A stretch of 64,000 nt of DNA from PSRI01 sp041484195 (GCA_041484195.1 JBGPHC010000001.1:124001-188000), one strand, 5' to 3'. Shown: positions 18,240-27,508, counted from the first letter of the stretch. Translations and numbers: made by a program. The notes: generated by a model from the sequence alone, not told the origin.

Positions 18240-19043
18240 TCACTTTTTCCCTTCACTAATATTCAGGAATCGCTCAAGGGCCGCCACCATGGACGGGGCA
18301 TCAGGCACCGGAGCTTTGATGTGCAGGGTGAGACCGGCTTCTTCGATAGCCTTTGAAGTATTATTTCCGAAGGCACCGAACACGGTGCCGTTTTGTTTGA
18401 ATTTTGGGAAGTTTTCGAGCAGGCTCTTGACTCCGCTGGGTGTGAAGAAGCAGATCACATCATAATCCTCTTTAGTGATCACTTCCTTCACATCATTACT
18501 GATTGTCTTGTACATGAATGGAGTGGCAAATTCGCATTTGTTGATCTTGAGCCAGCAGATAATCTCGTTGTCTTGCTGATTTTCGGAGCAGGGATAAAGG
18601 AATTTTTCGTTCTCTTTATGCTTGTTGATCACATCGAACAAGCTCTTGTTGGTGCCGTCTGCGCCATAAAACACCTTTCTTTTTCTATAAAGTATGAACT
18701 TTTGGAGGAATAATGCCACAGCTTCGGTGATACAGAAATATTTGGTGTCCTGTGAGACGCTGATCTTCATCTCTTCGCAGGTGCGGAAAAAATGATCAAT
18801 GGCATGACGGCTGGTGAATACGACCGCGCTAAACTGGGTGAGATCTATCTTTTGCTTCCTGAAATCCTTGGAGGGGATGCCTTCTAATTTGATAAATGGG
18901 TAAAAATCCAGCAAGACATTGTGCTTCCTGGCCAATTCAAAATAGGGCGATTTTTCTGAATCTGGCCTTGGCTGGGTAATTAGGATTTTTTTGATCGACT
19001 TGGCAGAGGCGCCTTCTGCCATTTTTGTCCCGTTTTTAACCAT
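18240..19043 (-). CDS. hemD: uroporphyrinogen-III synthase
   Basis: Cyclises hydroxymethylbilane to uroporphyrinogen III with inversion of ring D, the branch point to haem, sirohaem and B12. 267 residues, or 260 if translation starts at the Met at 19022. HemD is poorly conserved, but the two-domain pattern is visible: KILITQPRP at the N-terminus, FSAVVFTSRHAIDHFF, then YDVICFFTPSGVKSL (residues about 190-205) and VFGAFGNNTSKAIEEAG near the C-terminus. It is adjacent to DUF4271, the usual Bacteroidota pairing. A good promoter (19066-19099) overlaps the end of the DUF4271 gene, so hemD can be transcribed alone. Confidence 0.88.
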   Translation of the reverse strand: MVKNGTKMAEGASAKSIKKILITQPRPDSEKSPYFELARKHNVLLDFYPFIKLEGIPSKDFRKQKIDLTQFSAVVFTSRHAIDHFFRTCEEMKISVSQDTKYFCITEAVALFLQKFILYRKRKVFYGADGTNKSLFDVINKHKENEKFLYPCSENQQDNEIICWLKINKCEFATPFMYKTISNDVKEVITKEDYDVICFFTPSGVKSLLENFPKFKQNGTVFGAFGNNTSKAIEEAGLTLHIKAPVPDAPSMVAALERFLNISEGKK

Positions 19044-19065
19044 GTTTTGTTCTCACTATGGATTG

Positions 19066-19099
19066 CAAAGCTACAAAGTTACAAAGTTCTTTCGAACAA
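19066..19099 (-). promoter_or_regulatory. promoter for hemD
   Basis: Minus strand: TTG (19097-19099), 23 bases, then TAGCTTTG (19066-19073), fitting the Bacteroidota pattern. A second overlapping -7 match (TAACTTTG) is at 19074-19081. The site sits at the very end of the upstream DUF4271 gene. Confidence 0.5.
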
Positions 19100-20086
19100 T
19101 TCCATCAACAGCTTGTAAATCAATAAAACAGGGAAAATTTCGAAGCCGCAAATATAGAGTAAGAAATGCAACTGGCTAATTTTCAATTCGTTCCGAATTG
19201 TGGTGTAAGATCTTATAAATCTGTATCCCAGGAAAAAAATCAACAATAAGAAAGATAATGCCAGCGCGATGCTTTTCAGGTCGGTGCCACCAAATGCAAG
19301 TATGATGATTAAAGGCAGGAACAGGACCGACATTATTTTATTGACCAGGAATACTATAAATATATAGGTTTCGGCCGCCTCTTCCTGCCCGAACATCCAA
19401 CCTGCCAGCTTGAGAATGAAAAACTTTGCCAGGTAAATGACCATGATAATAATGAAACAGAGCCCCAGCAATAGCCAATGATTGATATGGATATCCTTTC
19501 GAACCTCATTAATTATCAATACTACAAATAAGCTGGAGCTCATTCCAAAAAACAGGTTGAAAAGCAGGGAAGGCAGGGCTGCCTGTTGCAATTGATCCCT
19601 GATTTGTTTTTGACGAAAAGAAGTGTGCCAGAAAATCCGGAACATATCAGTGAAATATTTTGAAAACCTTATTCGCAACAGCGCCAGGAACAATAGCAGG
19701 GCCATAACCGTATAAAAAAGCCAGTCCTTGCTTTGGATCACCCTTTCCTCTACTGGCAGCACTTCCTGTTTTGCCTTGGATACCGCAGGAGTGGAAATTT
19801 GAATGGGAGTCGAAATGCTGTCACGGGTCCGGGTCGTATCCAGGGAGGCCAGATTCGCCTTGAGATTGTTGGCTGTATCCCTTTTGATAATTAGAGAATC
19901 CGGCTTGACTGGGGGCTTGGGACTCTTCTTCTTCTTGGGAACCGGAATGAGAACGGAATCCACTATCGGAAGAGAGTCTTTCCTGAGTTGTGAGGGCCTG
20001 GGTATAGAGGAAGAATCATCCTGACCGCTAGCTGTGCCGGAAATTCCCAACTGGATAAATGCGAAAATGAATAGAATGATTCTCAA
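19079..20086 (-). CDS. DUF4271 membrane protein
   Basis: 335 residues: signal peptide (MRIILFIFAFIQLGISGTASG), a Pro/Ser/Thr/Lys-rich periplasmic linker (about 22-115), then a membrane domain with about six hydrophobic segments (LFYTVMALLLFLALL, LLFNLFFGMSSSLFVVLII, WLLLGLCFIIIMVIYLA, IFIVFLVNKIMSVLFLPLIIILAF, IALALSFLLLIFFLGYRFI, LLYICGFEIFPVLLIYKLL). This matches DUF4271, a family found next to hemD in Bacteroidota, of unknown function. Last codons overlap the hemD promoter. Probably an inner-membrane protein. Confidence 0.85.
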   Translation of the reverse strand: MRIILFIFAFIQLGISGTASGQDDSSSIPRPSQLRKDSLPIVDSVLIPVPKKKKSPKPPVKPDSLIIKRDTANNLKANLASLDTTRTRDSISTPIQISTPAVSKAKQEVLPVEERVIQSKDWLFYTVMALLLFLALLRIRFSKYFTDMFRIFWHTSFRQKQIRDQLQQAALPSLLFNLFFGMSSSLFVVLIINEVRKDIHINHWLLLGLCFIIIMVIYLAKFFILKLAGWMFGQEEAAETYIFIVFLVNKIMSVLFLPLIIILAFGGTDLKSIALALSFLLLIFFLGYRFIRSYTTIRNELKISQLHFLLYICGFEIFPVLLIYKLLMELFERTL

Positions 20087-20105
20087 AAGTTGATAGTTTA
20101 TGCTG

Positions 20106-20113
20106 CAAAAATA
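20106..20113 (-). promoter_or_regulatory. -7-like element for DUF4271 gene
   Basis: Minus strand reads TATTTTTG, matching TAnnTTTG, 19 bases upstream of the ATG at 20086. No properly spaced TTG seen. Confidence 0.3.
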
Positions 20114-20150
20114 TTCGAATCAAATTGAATTGTCGGAGCCGCACACCTGA

Positions 20151-21965
20151 TTAAAACAAACTCACCAATCCAAAATGGATTTTAGATTGCCTCAGGCTCA
20201 GATTGCTGTCTTCTCTCTTGCCCACCGCATAACTCAAATTGAAAATCCCCGCTTTTGTTTCGAATGCCATTCCCATCCCAATACCCAGGTAGTTGTGGGC
20301 ATTGGAAGCAGGGTCGGTTCCGTATGATTTATTTTTGGCCCAGCCCCAGTCTGTAAATCCGAAAAAATAGGAATTCAATCCTATGAGGTACCTGAATTCC
20401 GCAGTCAGAACCGCATAACCAGTGGCATAAACGCTCTCTTCGTCAAATCCTCTCAGTAACCTATAGCCGCCAATCTGAAAAATTTCATTCCGGAATATAT
20501 TTTGTGACTGTATCCAACCGCTGTTCACAGATGTTTTCAATACCGATTGCTTGCCCATCCTGAAATAATGCGCGCCATTCCACCTGATTTTCAGGAGATA
20601 CGAATTCAATTTCAAAGTATCATATAGAGAAGAGAAATCGAAATCATTCCCGCTGGCGTCCTTGGTTAAATTGGTGATGGTTGTACTCTTCTTAATGTTA
20701 CGGATACCTGCAGATGTAACGATATTGAATTCGTTACCCTTCCGGGGATTGAACCTGTAGTCGGTGTTGTTGAACCTGTAATCCACACCCAGGTTGGTGG
20801 TAGCCGCATCAATAAAAGAAGGCAACATCTTGGAAGACTTTATCAGACCGGTATCGATGCCGCCTGGTAGCAGGTTAGTTATGAAGGATTGAATAAAAAT
20901 CCTTCCATTTTGTTTTCCGGAAGATAGGTATTGCAATCCGAACTGTGCATTCAGGTTCAGGTAGGAGGAATCTTTTTTGAGCAGGTCAAAACTGAAGTTG
21001 ATGCCGAATGGTGTATGAAATAGGAATGGCTGTTCAAACAAAAGATTCAACCTGGGTGATTGGGGTTGAAGCTGCTGCCAATTAGCACCGATTGTCTCTC
21101 CTCCTCCGAGCGCATTCTTCAGGTTAATATTGGCTTCACCCGTCAGCAGGAGCTTATGGCCTCCGAGTTGGTCGTTTGCCGGAAGAAATCCGATCAGCAA
21201 GTCCACCTGGCTGCTCTTTTTGGGATCGATGTACAAATTCAAAATGGAACCGGTTCCGGCCATGGTGATATCCCATGGTCTAATTTCTCTCAGGTATGGT
21301 AATTCAACCAATCGCCGGCTGATATTCTGCAATTTTTCTTTGCGGTAAATAGATCCGTTTTCAATGCCCAGGTATTGGCGCAGGAAATAATTGGAGATCT
21401 TGGCCTTTCCAAATACCCTGATGCTGTCAATCCTGTATTGAGGACCCTTTTCAGTCTTCAGGTTTGCATATACTTTTTCGGATTCGATTTGCAAACTGTC
21501 CAACTCAATCCTCGCAAAGGGGTATCCATTATTCTCATAATAGTTCAGCATTTTTTCCTGCCAGGAGCCGAGGCTGGTGAAATCGAGTGGCCGGTTGCTG
21601 AAGAGTTTTTCCTTCCACCCAATACTTCCCAACATCTTCTTATCGGCAAGACTGGTATTGATGTTCGCCCATTTGTAACTGCCACCCAGATAAATCCACG
21701 CCCTTGCCGCGGCTGAATCAAAGGCAATGCTATCCAGGGACGCTGTCATATATCCCTTTCCTTTCAAGAGAGAAGGTATGGATGCCAGGTATTGGTCACA
21801 GCTCATTCTATTGGCGAAGGAATATTGTAAGCCCAGGGTTTCAGTGCTGAAGGAACTATCTTTGTCAACAAATTCGTATTGTACTGTAAACCGTTCCTGC
21901 GCGCAAAGGCGAAAGGAAAGCAGGAAAACCAGCAGGCAGAGGACAGCATTACGAATACTATTCAT
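20151..21965 (-). CDS. Omp85/BamA-TamA family outer-membrane protein
   Basis: 604 residues from ATG 21965, signal peptide MNSIRNAVLCLLVFLLSFRLCAQ. The N-terminal third has POTRA-like repeats (YYENNGYPFARIELDSLQI..GPQYRIDSIRVFG, then ISNYFLRQYLGIENGSIYRKEKLQNISRRL). The rest is a 16-strand-type barrel with the characteristic QIGGYRLLRGFDEESVYATGYAVLTAEFR segment (L6 loop RGF motif, here RGFDEE) and a C-terminal aromatic residue (LVSLF). It is probably a TamA-like or lipid-handling Omp85 protein rather than the main BamA, because only about two POTRA-like units are apparent. Diverges from hemW. Confidence 0.88.
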   Translation of the reverse strand: MNSIRNAVLCLLVFLLSFRLCAQERFTVQYEFVDKDSSFSTETLGLQYSFANRMSCDQYLASIPSLLKGKGYMTASLDSIAFDSAAARAWIYLGGSYKWANINTSLADKKMLGSIGWKEKLFSNRPLDFTSLGSWQEKMLNYYENNGYPFARIELDSLQIESEKVYANLKTEKGPQYRIDSIRVFGKAKISNYFLRQYLGIENGSIYRKEKLQNISRRLVELPYLREIRPWDITMAGTGSILNLYIDPKKSSQVDLLIGFLPANDQLGGHKLLLTGEANINLKNALGGGETIGANWQQLQPQSPRLNLLFEQPFLFHTPFGINFSFDLLKKDSSYLNLNAQFGLQYLSSGKQNGRIFIQSFITNLLPGGIDTGLIKSSKMLPSFIDAATTNLGVDYRFNNTDYRFNPRKGNEFNIVTSAGIRNIKKSTTITNLTKDASGNDFDFSSLYDTLKLNSYLLKIRWNGAHYFRMGKQSVLKTSVNSGWIQSQNIFRNEIFQIGGYRLLRGFDEESVYATGYAVLTAEFRYLIGLNSYFFGFTDWGWAKNKSYGTDPASNAHNYLGIGMGMAFETKAGIFNLSYAVGKREDSNLSLRQSKIHFGLVSLF

Positions 21966-21971
21966 GTGCGA

Positions 21972-21979
21972 CAAAACTA
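21972..21979 (-). promoter_or_regulatory. -7-like element abutting the Omp85 gene start
   Basis: Minus strand TAGTTTTG, 6 bases before the ATG at 21965; TTG lies 25 bases upstream (22005-22007). Same spacing arrangement as nadC, implying a near-leaderless mRNA. Confidence 0.4.
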
Positions 21980-22015
21980 AATTCATAATTCTGAAATCTA
22001 AAATCAATAACCCGC

Positions 22016-23140
22016 TTGGCTGGCATTTATATTCATATCCCATTTTGTAAACAGGCTTGCCACTACTGCAATTTCCATTTCTCCACTTCTCTTCAACTCA
22101 AAAACGATTTGATTACTGCTTTATTGAAGGAGATCGCAATAACGGGAATATTCAGCGAAGCGGGCCCCATTGAAACCCTGTATCTGGGCGGCGGCACTCC
22201 CAGTCTTTTGTCATTGGACGAATTGGAGAAAATCAGAGAAGCCATAGACAAAAAATTCGGGACACCGGTATTTACCGAGCTTACGCTTGAGGCCAATCCG
22301 GATGATATCAATCCGGAAAACCTGGCCAACTGGAAAAAAGCGGGCATCAACCGGCTCAGCATCGGGGTGCAATCTTTTTTTGCCGAGGACCTTCAATGGA
22401 TGAACCGTGCGCACAATCAGGAGCAGGCGATTGCCTGCATCAGGATGGCCCAGTCCTCAGGCTTTCAAAATCTTTCAATTGACCTCATTTATGGAACGCC
22501 GGGCCTGAGTGACGAGAACTGGGCAAAGAACCTGGAGACTGCGATGGCCCTTGAGATTCCACATTTATCCTGCTACGCTCTTACTGTGGAGCCAAAAACG
22601 GCTTTGCAGGCAATGATTGCAAAAAATAAACGCTCCAATATTGATGCCGGGCAACAAAGCCGTCAATTCCTGCAAATGAGCCAGGAATTGCGGGAAAAAG
22701 GCTATGAACACTATGAGATTTCTAATTTTGCAAAACCGGGATGGAGGAGCCGGCACAATTCATCTTATTGGCAAGGCCAGCCTTATTATGGCTTTGGTCC
22801 TTCTGCACATTCCTACGACGGTAGCAGCAGAAGTTGGAATATCGCCAACAATGCCCTTTATATCAATTCTCTTCTAAAAGGAATACTTCCTGCTGAAAGG
22901 GAAATACTCAGTCATACCCAAAGGCTCAATGAATACATCATGACATCGCTGCGCACGATGGAAGGCCTTGACATGAAAATAATTGAAAAGGAATACGGAA
23001 CAGGAATGGCAGATGAAATACTCAAAACTCTTGGAAAATATGAAAATGGCCGGATTCAAAGAATGGGAAATAATTGGATACTCACAGAAAAGGGGAAACT
23101 ATTCGCGGATGGTATCGCGGCGGATCTATTCGTGTTATAG
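22016..23140 (+). CDS. hemW: radical SAM haem chaperone HemW
   Basis: 374 residues; HemW inserts haem into acceptor proteins and was formerly annotated as coproporphyrinogen III oxidase-like. It has the radical SAM cluster motif C11-x3-C15-x2-C18 at the very N-terminus (MAGIYIHIPFCKQACHYC), then LYLGGGTPS, EANPDD, RLSIGVQSF, IDLIYGTP and the C-terminal HemW domain (YWQGQPYYGFGPSAHS, RLNEYIMTSLRT). It lacks the N-terminal extension of true HemN. The start is a TTG: an in-frame stop lies shortly upstream with no ATG available, and MAGIYIHIPFC is the canonical N-terminus. Confidence 0.93.
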   Translation: MAGIYIHIPFCKQACHYCNFHFSTSLQLKNDLITALLKEIAITGIFSEAGPIETLYLGGGTPSLLSLDELEKIREAIDKKFGTPVFTELTLEANPDDINPENLANWKKAGINRLSIGVQSFFAEDLQWMNRAHNQEQAIACIRMAQSSGFQNLSIDLIYGTPGLSDENWAKNLETAMALEIPHLSCYALTVEPKTALQAMIAKNKRSNIDAGQQSRQFLQMSQELREKGYEHYEISNFAKPGWRSRHNSSYWQGQPYYGFGPSAHSYDGSSRSWNIANNALYINSLLKGILPAEREILSHTQRLNEYIMTSLRTMEGLDMKIIEKEYGTGMADEILKTLGKYENGRIQRMGNNWILTEKGKLFADGIAADLFVL

Positions 23141-23260
23141 GGGAGGTTTCTCAGATTTATGAATAGACTGCTTCATCGCCTTCAGAATCTGGAGGGTTGC
23201 CAGGATTCCGATCATCACCAGTATGACCGAATTACTCAATATGGAATAAGAAAAAGGCAT
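23135..23260 (-). CDS. small single-pass membrane protein, 41 residues
   Basis: Minus-strand ATG at 23260 to TAA ending at 23135; the product is a 41-residue peptide beginning MPFSYSILSNSVILVMIG, with one clear transmembrane helix (residues about 7-26) and a basic C-terminal tail (KAMKQSIHKSEK). Its stop overlaps the hemW stop tail-to-tail. A promoter-like pattern lies upstream on the minus strand (TTTG, 20 bases, TAAATTTA). No family recognised. Coding potential is supported by the hydrophobic-then-basic pattern only. Confidence 0.45.
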   Translation of the reverse strand: MPFSYSILSNSVILVMIGILATLQILKAMKQSIHKSEKPPL

Positions 23261-23427
23261 CTCAGGTCCTTGGATTGTCATTCAGATTCTTCACTTATTT
23301 CTATCATAAATTTACACAATCCTTATGGTGATTTCAAACAGGAATCGTTAAAGTCTGGCACCGCATGAAATGAATTCATAGTCTCTGGATTTGGATTTAA
23401 CATCTTGGGGAATCCCGTTCACATGGA

Positions 23428-24465
23428 TCAAACCAGGAATTCTTCGATTTGGCGGAAGCCTTCCTGCGCAGGAAGATTCTTCCAAAGTATGTCATGAATG
23501 GAATCTAAGATTGGGGTATCTGCTCGTATTTGCCGGTTGATTTCATAAATGCATTGGGATGCGAAATATCCCTCGGCCACCATATTCATTTCCAATTGGG
23601 TAGTCTTCACCGAATACCCCTTTCCAATCATGGTTCCGAAAGTCCGGTTCCTGCTGTAAAGAGAATAGCAGGTCACCAGCAGGTCGCCCAGGTACACGGA
23701 AGCCGCATAATTAGGAGATTTTCTGTGATGGACCTGATCATTATCGGCATGCACTCCCACTTCCATATTCGGGATACCCACTTTACGAAGGAATGCGGCC
23801 ATCTCATCGGCACAGTTAGCTATGAAAACGCTCAGGAAATTATCTCCATAATCCAAACCATGCGCGATGCCTGCGCCCAAGGCATAAATATTTTTTAAAA
23901 CAGCGGCATATTGCACGCCATACAGGTCCTGATTCAGCACCACATTGATGTAATCAGTCTTGAAATGCCGTGCAATTTTTTCAGTTTCCTTTTCATCTAT
24001 ACCGGAAAAGGTGAGATAAGAAAGTTTTTCCGAGGCCACTTCTTCTGCATGGCAGGGCCCCATGATGGTATAATAATCCGCCAGGCTGAAGTCATATTGC
24101 GAATTAAGGTAATCATTCAACAACAGATTCTCCATAGGCAGGATGCCCTTCACAGCGGAAATGATCTTTTTATTCCTGAGATCATCTTTAGGAATGCCTT
24201 TGAACAGGTCCACCAGGTATGCAGAAGGCACTGCTACTAAGATATGATCCGAATTCTGAATAGTTACCCGGGGATCGGCTGTAAGCTCCAGCAGGCTGGT
24301 ATCAAAATCAACGGAACTCAGGTAAACGGGATTGTGATGGCGCCTGAGCAGGTATTGCACCGTATCTTCATTCCTAACGCACCAGCTTAAACGAACCTTA
24401 TTGCCCGTTAATATTTTAGCCAGGGCGGTTCCCCAACTGCCGCTTCCGATAATTCCGAATTGCAT
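23428..24465 (-). CDS. gpsA: NAD(P)+-dependent glycerol-3-phosphate dehydrogenase
   Basis: Reduces dihydroxyacetone phosphate to sn-glycerol 3-phosphate for phospholipid synthesis. 345 residues, full length. Rossmann motif GSGSWGTALA (residues 8-17), VAVPSAYL, SAVKGI, MGPCHAEE (GPS-A-like segment in which S is replaced by C), and the catalytic lysine K191 in AAVLKNIYALGAGI. The C-terminal domain has the expected GDLLVTCYS and N-R-x-F-G pattern (RNRTFG). Cytoplasmic. Transcribed separately from the upstream adaptor gene, which ends in a strong terminator. Confidence 0.96.
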   Translation of the reverse strand: MQFGIIGSGSWGTALAKILTGNKVRLSWCVRNEDTVQYLLRRHHNPVYLSSVDFDTSLLELTADPRVTIQNSDHILVAVPSAYLVDLFKGIPKDDLRNKKIISAVKGILPMENLLLNDYLNSQYDFSLADYYTIMGPCHAEEVASEKLSYLTFSGIDEKETEKIARHFKTDYINVVLNQDLYGVQYAAVLKNIYALGAGIAHGLDYGDNFLSVFIANCADEMAAFLRKVGIPNMEVGVHADNDQVHHRKSPNYAASVYLGDLLVTCYSLYSRNRTFGTMIGKGYSVKTTQLEMNMVAEGYFASQCIYEINRQIRADTPILDSIHDILWKNLPAQEGFRQIEEFLV

Positions 24466-24502
24466 AAGTCCGCCGTTTTAATAATTGCACGAAGACAAGT
24501 AA

Positions 24503-24543
24503 AACAAAAAAGTTTGAGGGTCTAAAATTAGCCCTCAAACTTT
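24503..24543 (-). terminator. strong terminator after the RND adaptor gene
   Basis: AAGTTTGAGGG pairs with CCCTCAAACTT (about 24509-24542), followed on the minus strand by TTTTTGTTTT. It lies 34 bases after the adaptor stop and upstream of gpsA; the A/T runs on both sides may make it bidirectional. Confidence 0.85.
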
Positions 24544-24576
24544 AGTACAAAAAAGAATTTTATGACAGTGATCCGC

Positions 24577-25968
24577 TTATTTCTTCACTTCAAATAATTG
24601 TTCTTTAGGCACTACTTTCACTTTCATGCCATTCCTGAGAGTCTTACTCACAATGGTGTAAGGTCCCGTTACTACTTCATCATCCTGATTCAACCCGTTC
24701 AGGATTTCTATGTTATTGATATCCTGGATACCGGTTTTAACTTTCACTCTTTTTACGGTTCCATCCTTCTGCATCACAAATACCACTTCCTCCATATCGT
24801 CTGCATTCCCAGCTGGAGCATTTGATGAGGCTGCATTGGCTTCAGAGCCTGCTGGTTGCGCCTTCACGTCTTTTTTGACAGCCACTTTGCCGGTATCACT
24901 CTTATCCCTGATTGTAACCGCGTTGATAGGAACAGACAGTACATTATTACGTGTCCGGGTTTGAATATCGGCGCTGGCGCTCATGCCTGGCCGAAAGGGG
25001 AATTTTTTGGGTTTGGATGGATCGATGAGGTCTTTGTAGGAATCCTGCAGTATCCTGATCCGGACCTCGTAGTTGGTTACATCTGTTGAGGAAGTGCTGG
25101 CCGTTTGTGTGGTAGCTCCCACCTGGCTGCTCGCGATCTGAGTGACCAGTCCTTTGAATTTTCGGTTGTTATACGCATCCACTTCCACGAGGGCGGTATC
25201 TCCCAGGTCAATTTTCTGAACGTCATTTTCTCCTACATTCACACGTATTTCAAATACCCTGATGTCGGCTATCCTCATCATTTCTGTGCCTGCCATCATT
25301 GTACTACCTACCACTCTCTCTCCTTTTTTTACGTTCAGCATGGAGACTACGCCAGTCATTGGAGACAGAACTGCGGTCCTGCTCAGGTCCTTATTGGCCT
25401 TTTCCAGATTGGCGATGGCGCTCTGCGCGGTGGCTTTACTGCTGCGAATGCTTTGCAGTGAAGCATTGTAATTTGCCTGAGCTGATTTATAGGTATTTTC
25501 CGCCTGCTCAAATTCTGCCTTTGAAATCACCTTATCGGAGAGCAGTTGTTTCTGCCGGTCATAATTTTTTTGCGCCTGCTCCAATGCCGACTTCAGGGCT
25601 TCTAGTTGCGCTTCCGCGTTCGACACCATGGATTGCTGCGCCTGAACCTGGGCGGCTGCCTGATCGCGTTGAGTGGCATATATATCGGCATATATTTTAG
25701 CCAATATCTGTCCTTTCTTGACACTATCACCCTCCTGCACATTGAGTTCCGTGATCTCTCCCGATACGTCGGGGCTGATCTTCACTTCAATTTCCGGGTA
25801 TACTTTTCCGCTGGCAGTGACAATTTCGGTGATGTTTCTCGTGACAGCTTTTTCGGTTGATACTTTTGTACCTTCTTCTTTGCCTATGACTCCTGCTTTC
25901 TTCAGGGCCACTAAAATTATGATCAAAACCACCAGCACAATTATGGTCCAAAGCAATTTCTTGTTCAT
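24577..25968 (-). CDS. RND/MacA-type efflux periplasmic adaptor
   Basis: 463 residues. N-terminal membrane anchor (LLWTIIVLVVLIIILVAL), then the membrane-fusion-protein layout: lipoyl half (GKVYPEIEVKISPDVSGEITELNVQEGDSVKKGQILAKI, residues about 54-92), a long coiled-coil hairpin (about 95-195, rich in Q, A and K), the second lipoyl half (AVLSPMTGVVSMLNVKKGERV), and beta-barrel and proximal domains. A low-complexity Ala/Asn/Ser insertion (about 372-393) lies in the C-terminal part. It bridges an inner-membrane pump to the TolC-like protein encoded 58 bases upstream; no pump gene is present in the window. Confidence 0.92.
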   Translation of the reverse strand: MNKKLLWTIIVLVVLIIILVALKKAGVIGKEEGTKVSTEKAVTRNITEIVTASGKVYPEIEVKISPDVSGEITELNVQEGDSVKKGQILAKIYADIYATQRDQAAAQVQAQQSMVSNAEAQLEALKSALEQAQKNYDRQKQLLSDKVISKAEFEQAENTYKSAQANYNASLQSIRSSKATAQSAIANLEKANKDLSRTAVLSPMTGVVSMLNVKKGERVVGSTMMAGTEMMRIADIRVFEIRVNVGENDVQKIDLGDTALVEVDAYNNRKFKGLVTQIASSQVGATTQTASTSSTDVTNYEVRIRILQDSYKDLIDPSKPKKFPFRPGMSASADIQTRTRNNVLSVPINAVTIRDKSDTGKVAVKKDVKAQPAGSEANAASSNAPAGNADDMEEVVFVMQKDGTVKRVKVKTGIQDINNIEILNGLNQDDEVVTGPYTIVSKTLRNGMKVKVVPKEQLFEVKK

Positions 25969-26026
25969 GTTTTATCCTTTTATTTCTTGAGTTCAGTGTA
26001 TTGGAGATTGGCAACGGGCAGGTGAC

Positions 26027-27496
26027 TTAAAGTCTTAATCCCTGACCCTTATAATATTCCAGCACTTTCATTTTGAAAACATAATCGAATTGGGCGATGA
26101 GCAGGTTCACACGCGCATTATAAAGATTGGTCTGGTTTGTGAGCCACTCGATTGTTTGCATAGAGCCAATATCATATCTTTTGGTAGCCAGGTCAAAAGA
26201 TCGTTCCGCCGTTGCCACTCCAATTTGACGTGCAAGGAAAGTCTGGTAGGAGCCCAAGGCTTGGTTGTATGCAGTGTACACGTCTTCTTTCAACTGGAGT
26301 GTATCCTGTTCAACTGCGAGTTCCCTGTTCCTGATATCCATTTTAGCCTTTTCAACATTTGCCTTTGCTGACCAGCCATTGAAAATGGGTACACTGAGGC
26401 CGATTCCAATTCCTTGTCCAAAGTTGTCTTTTAACCCTCTCCAGTAACCACTCCACAAGTTGCCAAAAGACTGGGATTGATAGTTAATCTGGTACTGGGG
26501 GAAAAAAACCGGATATTGGGTTACGCCATCCAAAGCATAGCCCTTTGAGTCCTGGTATCCTGTTAGCGGGGTATTAAAGGGATCCTGCACTTTAAAAAAT
26601 GAATTATAGTTTGTAGATAACCCCGCAAAAGCGGATATTGTTGGATATAATCTTCCTCTTGCAGCCAACATGCTTTTTTGAGAAGCTAAGTACCTTAGAT
26701 TATTGGCTTTGATCTGAGGCTGGGTTTTCATTGCCATGTCAAAAACGACTCCCGGGGTAATCTCCATGATATTGTCGATTGGAATTTGTTCCACCGGCGG
26801 GGTCTCCAGTTCAAAAGCAAGATCCGCAGGCAGGCTCAGCAAGGCTTTCAAAGCCAGCTTATCTAATTCTACGGTTGTTTGGGAAGAAACAAAAGTAGCG
26901 CTGTCCCTCGCCACCTGGGCCTCCAGTTCTGCCGCGTTGAGTTCGGGTAAAGCGCCAGCATTCACCTGTTTCCTGGTATTATCCAACTGTGCCTTACTCT
27001 GGCTCAGTTGGATATCATTCACTTTCACCTGTTCAATATCCAATAAAATCAACAGATACTGTCTGGCCACATTCAAGCCAATGTCATTCTTAACTTTATC
27101 TACTGATGCCAGATCGGCCTGGTAAGTATAATCATTTGAAGCAATGGTATTTTTCTGATTATTCCAGTTGAATATATTGACCTGGGCCTGCAGGTTTAGA
27201 TTTTGGTACATCAGAGATCTGTCCGTGTACACGTTAGTACTCCTGTCAAGTGATCTCCCAAAGGAGAACCCATGGTTACCGCTAAAATTCAGGGAAGGAA
27301 TTTGCTGGAGTTTGCTTTGCTTCAATGTAATTGCAGAAATTCTGGCCTGCACATCGGCCTGCCTGACGGAGATATTATTACTCATTGCATATTCGATGCA
27401 GCGGCGCAAATCCCATTTGCTGGTATTCTGGGCTTTTGCTGAAAAGGTTAGCAGGTACACAGGCAAGAAAATGCAGCACAGCACTAATTTTCTCAT
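26027..27496 (-). CDS. TolC-family outer-membrane efflux protein
   Basis: 489 residues; signal peptide MRKLVLCCIFLPVYLLTFSAKAQ. It contains the two outer-membrane efflux protein repeats: WDLRRCIEYAMSNNISVRQADVQ at the mature N-terminus, FGRSLDRS/NIFNW, and in the second half GIGIGLSVPIFNGWSAKANVEKAK (about 370-393). Long alpha-helical segments form the periplasmic tunnel. First gene of a two-gene unit with the adaptor. A TAAATTTG box four bases before the ATG suggests a very short leader. Confidence 0.93.
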   Translation of the reverse strand: MRKLVLCCIFLPVYLLTFSAKAQNTSKWDLRRCIEYAMSNNISVRQADVQARISAITLKQSKLQQIPSLNFSGNHGFSFGRSLDRSTNVYTDRSLMYQNLNLQAQVNIFNWNNQKNTIASNDYTYQADLASVDKVKNDIGLNVARQYLLILLDIEQVKVNDIQLSQSKAQLDNTRKQVNAGALPELNAAELEAQVARDSATFVSSQTTVELDKLALKALLSLPADLAFELETPPVEQIPIDNIMEITPGVVFDMAMKTQPQIKANNLRYLASQKSMLAARGRLYPTISAFAGLSTNYNSFFKVQDPFNTPLTGYQDSKGYALDGVTQYPVFFPQYQINYQSQSFGNLWSGYWRGLKDNFGQGIGIGLSVPIFNGWSAKANVEKAKMDIRNRELAVEQDTLQLKEDVYTAYNQALGSYQTFLARQIGVATAERSFDLATKRYDIGSMQTIEWLTNQTNLYNARVNLLIAQFDYVFKMKVLEYYKGQGLRL

Positions 27497-27500
27497 GAAA

Positions 27501-27508
27501 CAAATTTA
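27501..27508 (-). promoter_or_regulatory. -7-like element abutting the TolC-type gene
   Basis: Minus strand TAAATTTG (TAnnTTTG match) with four bases to the ATG at 27496. No TTG at the expected distance. Confidence 0.35.
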
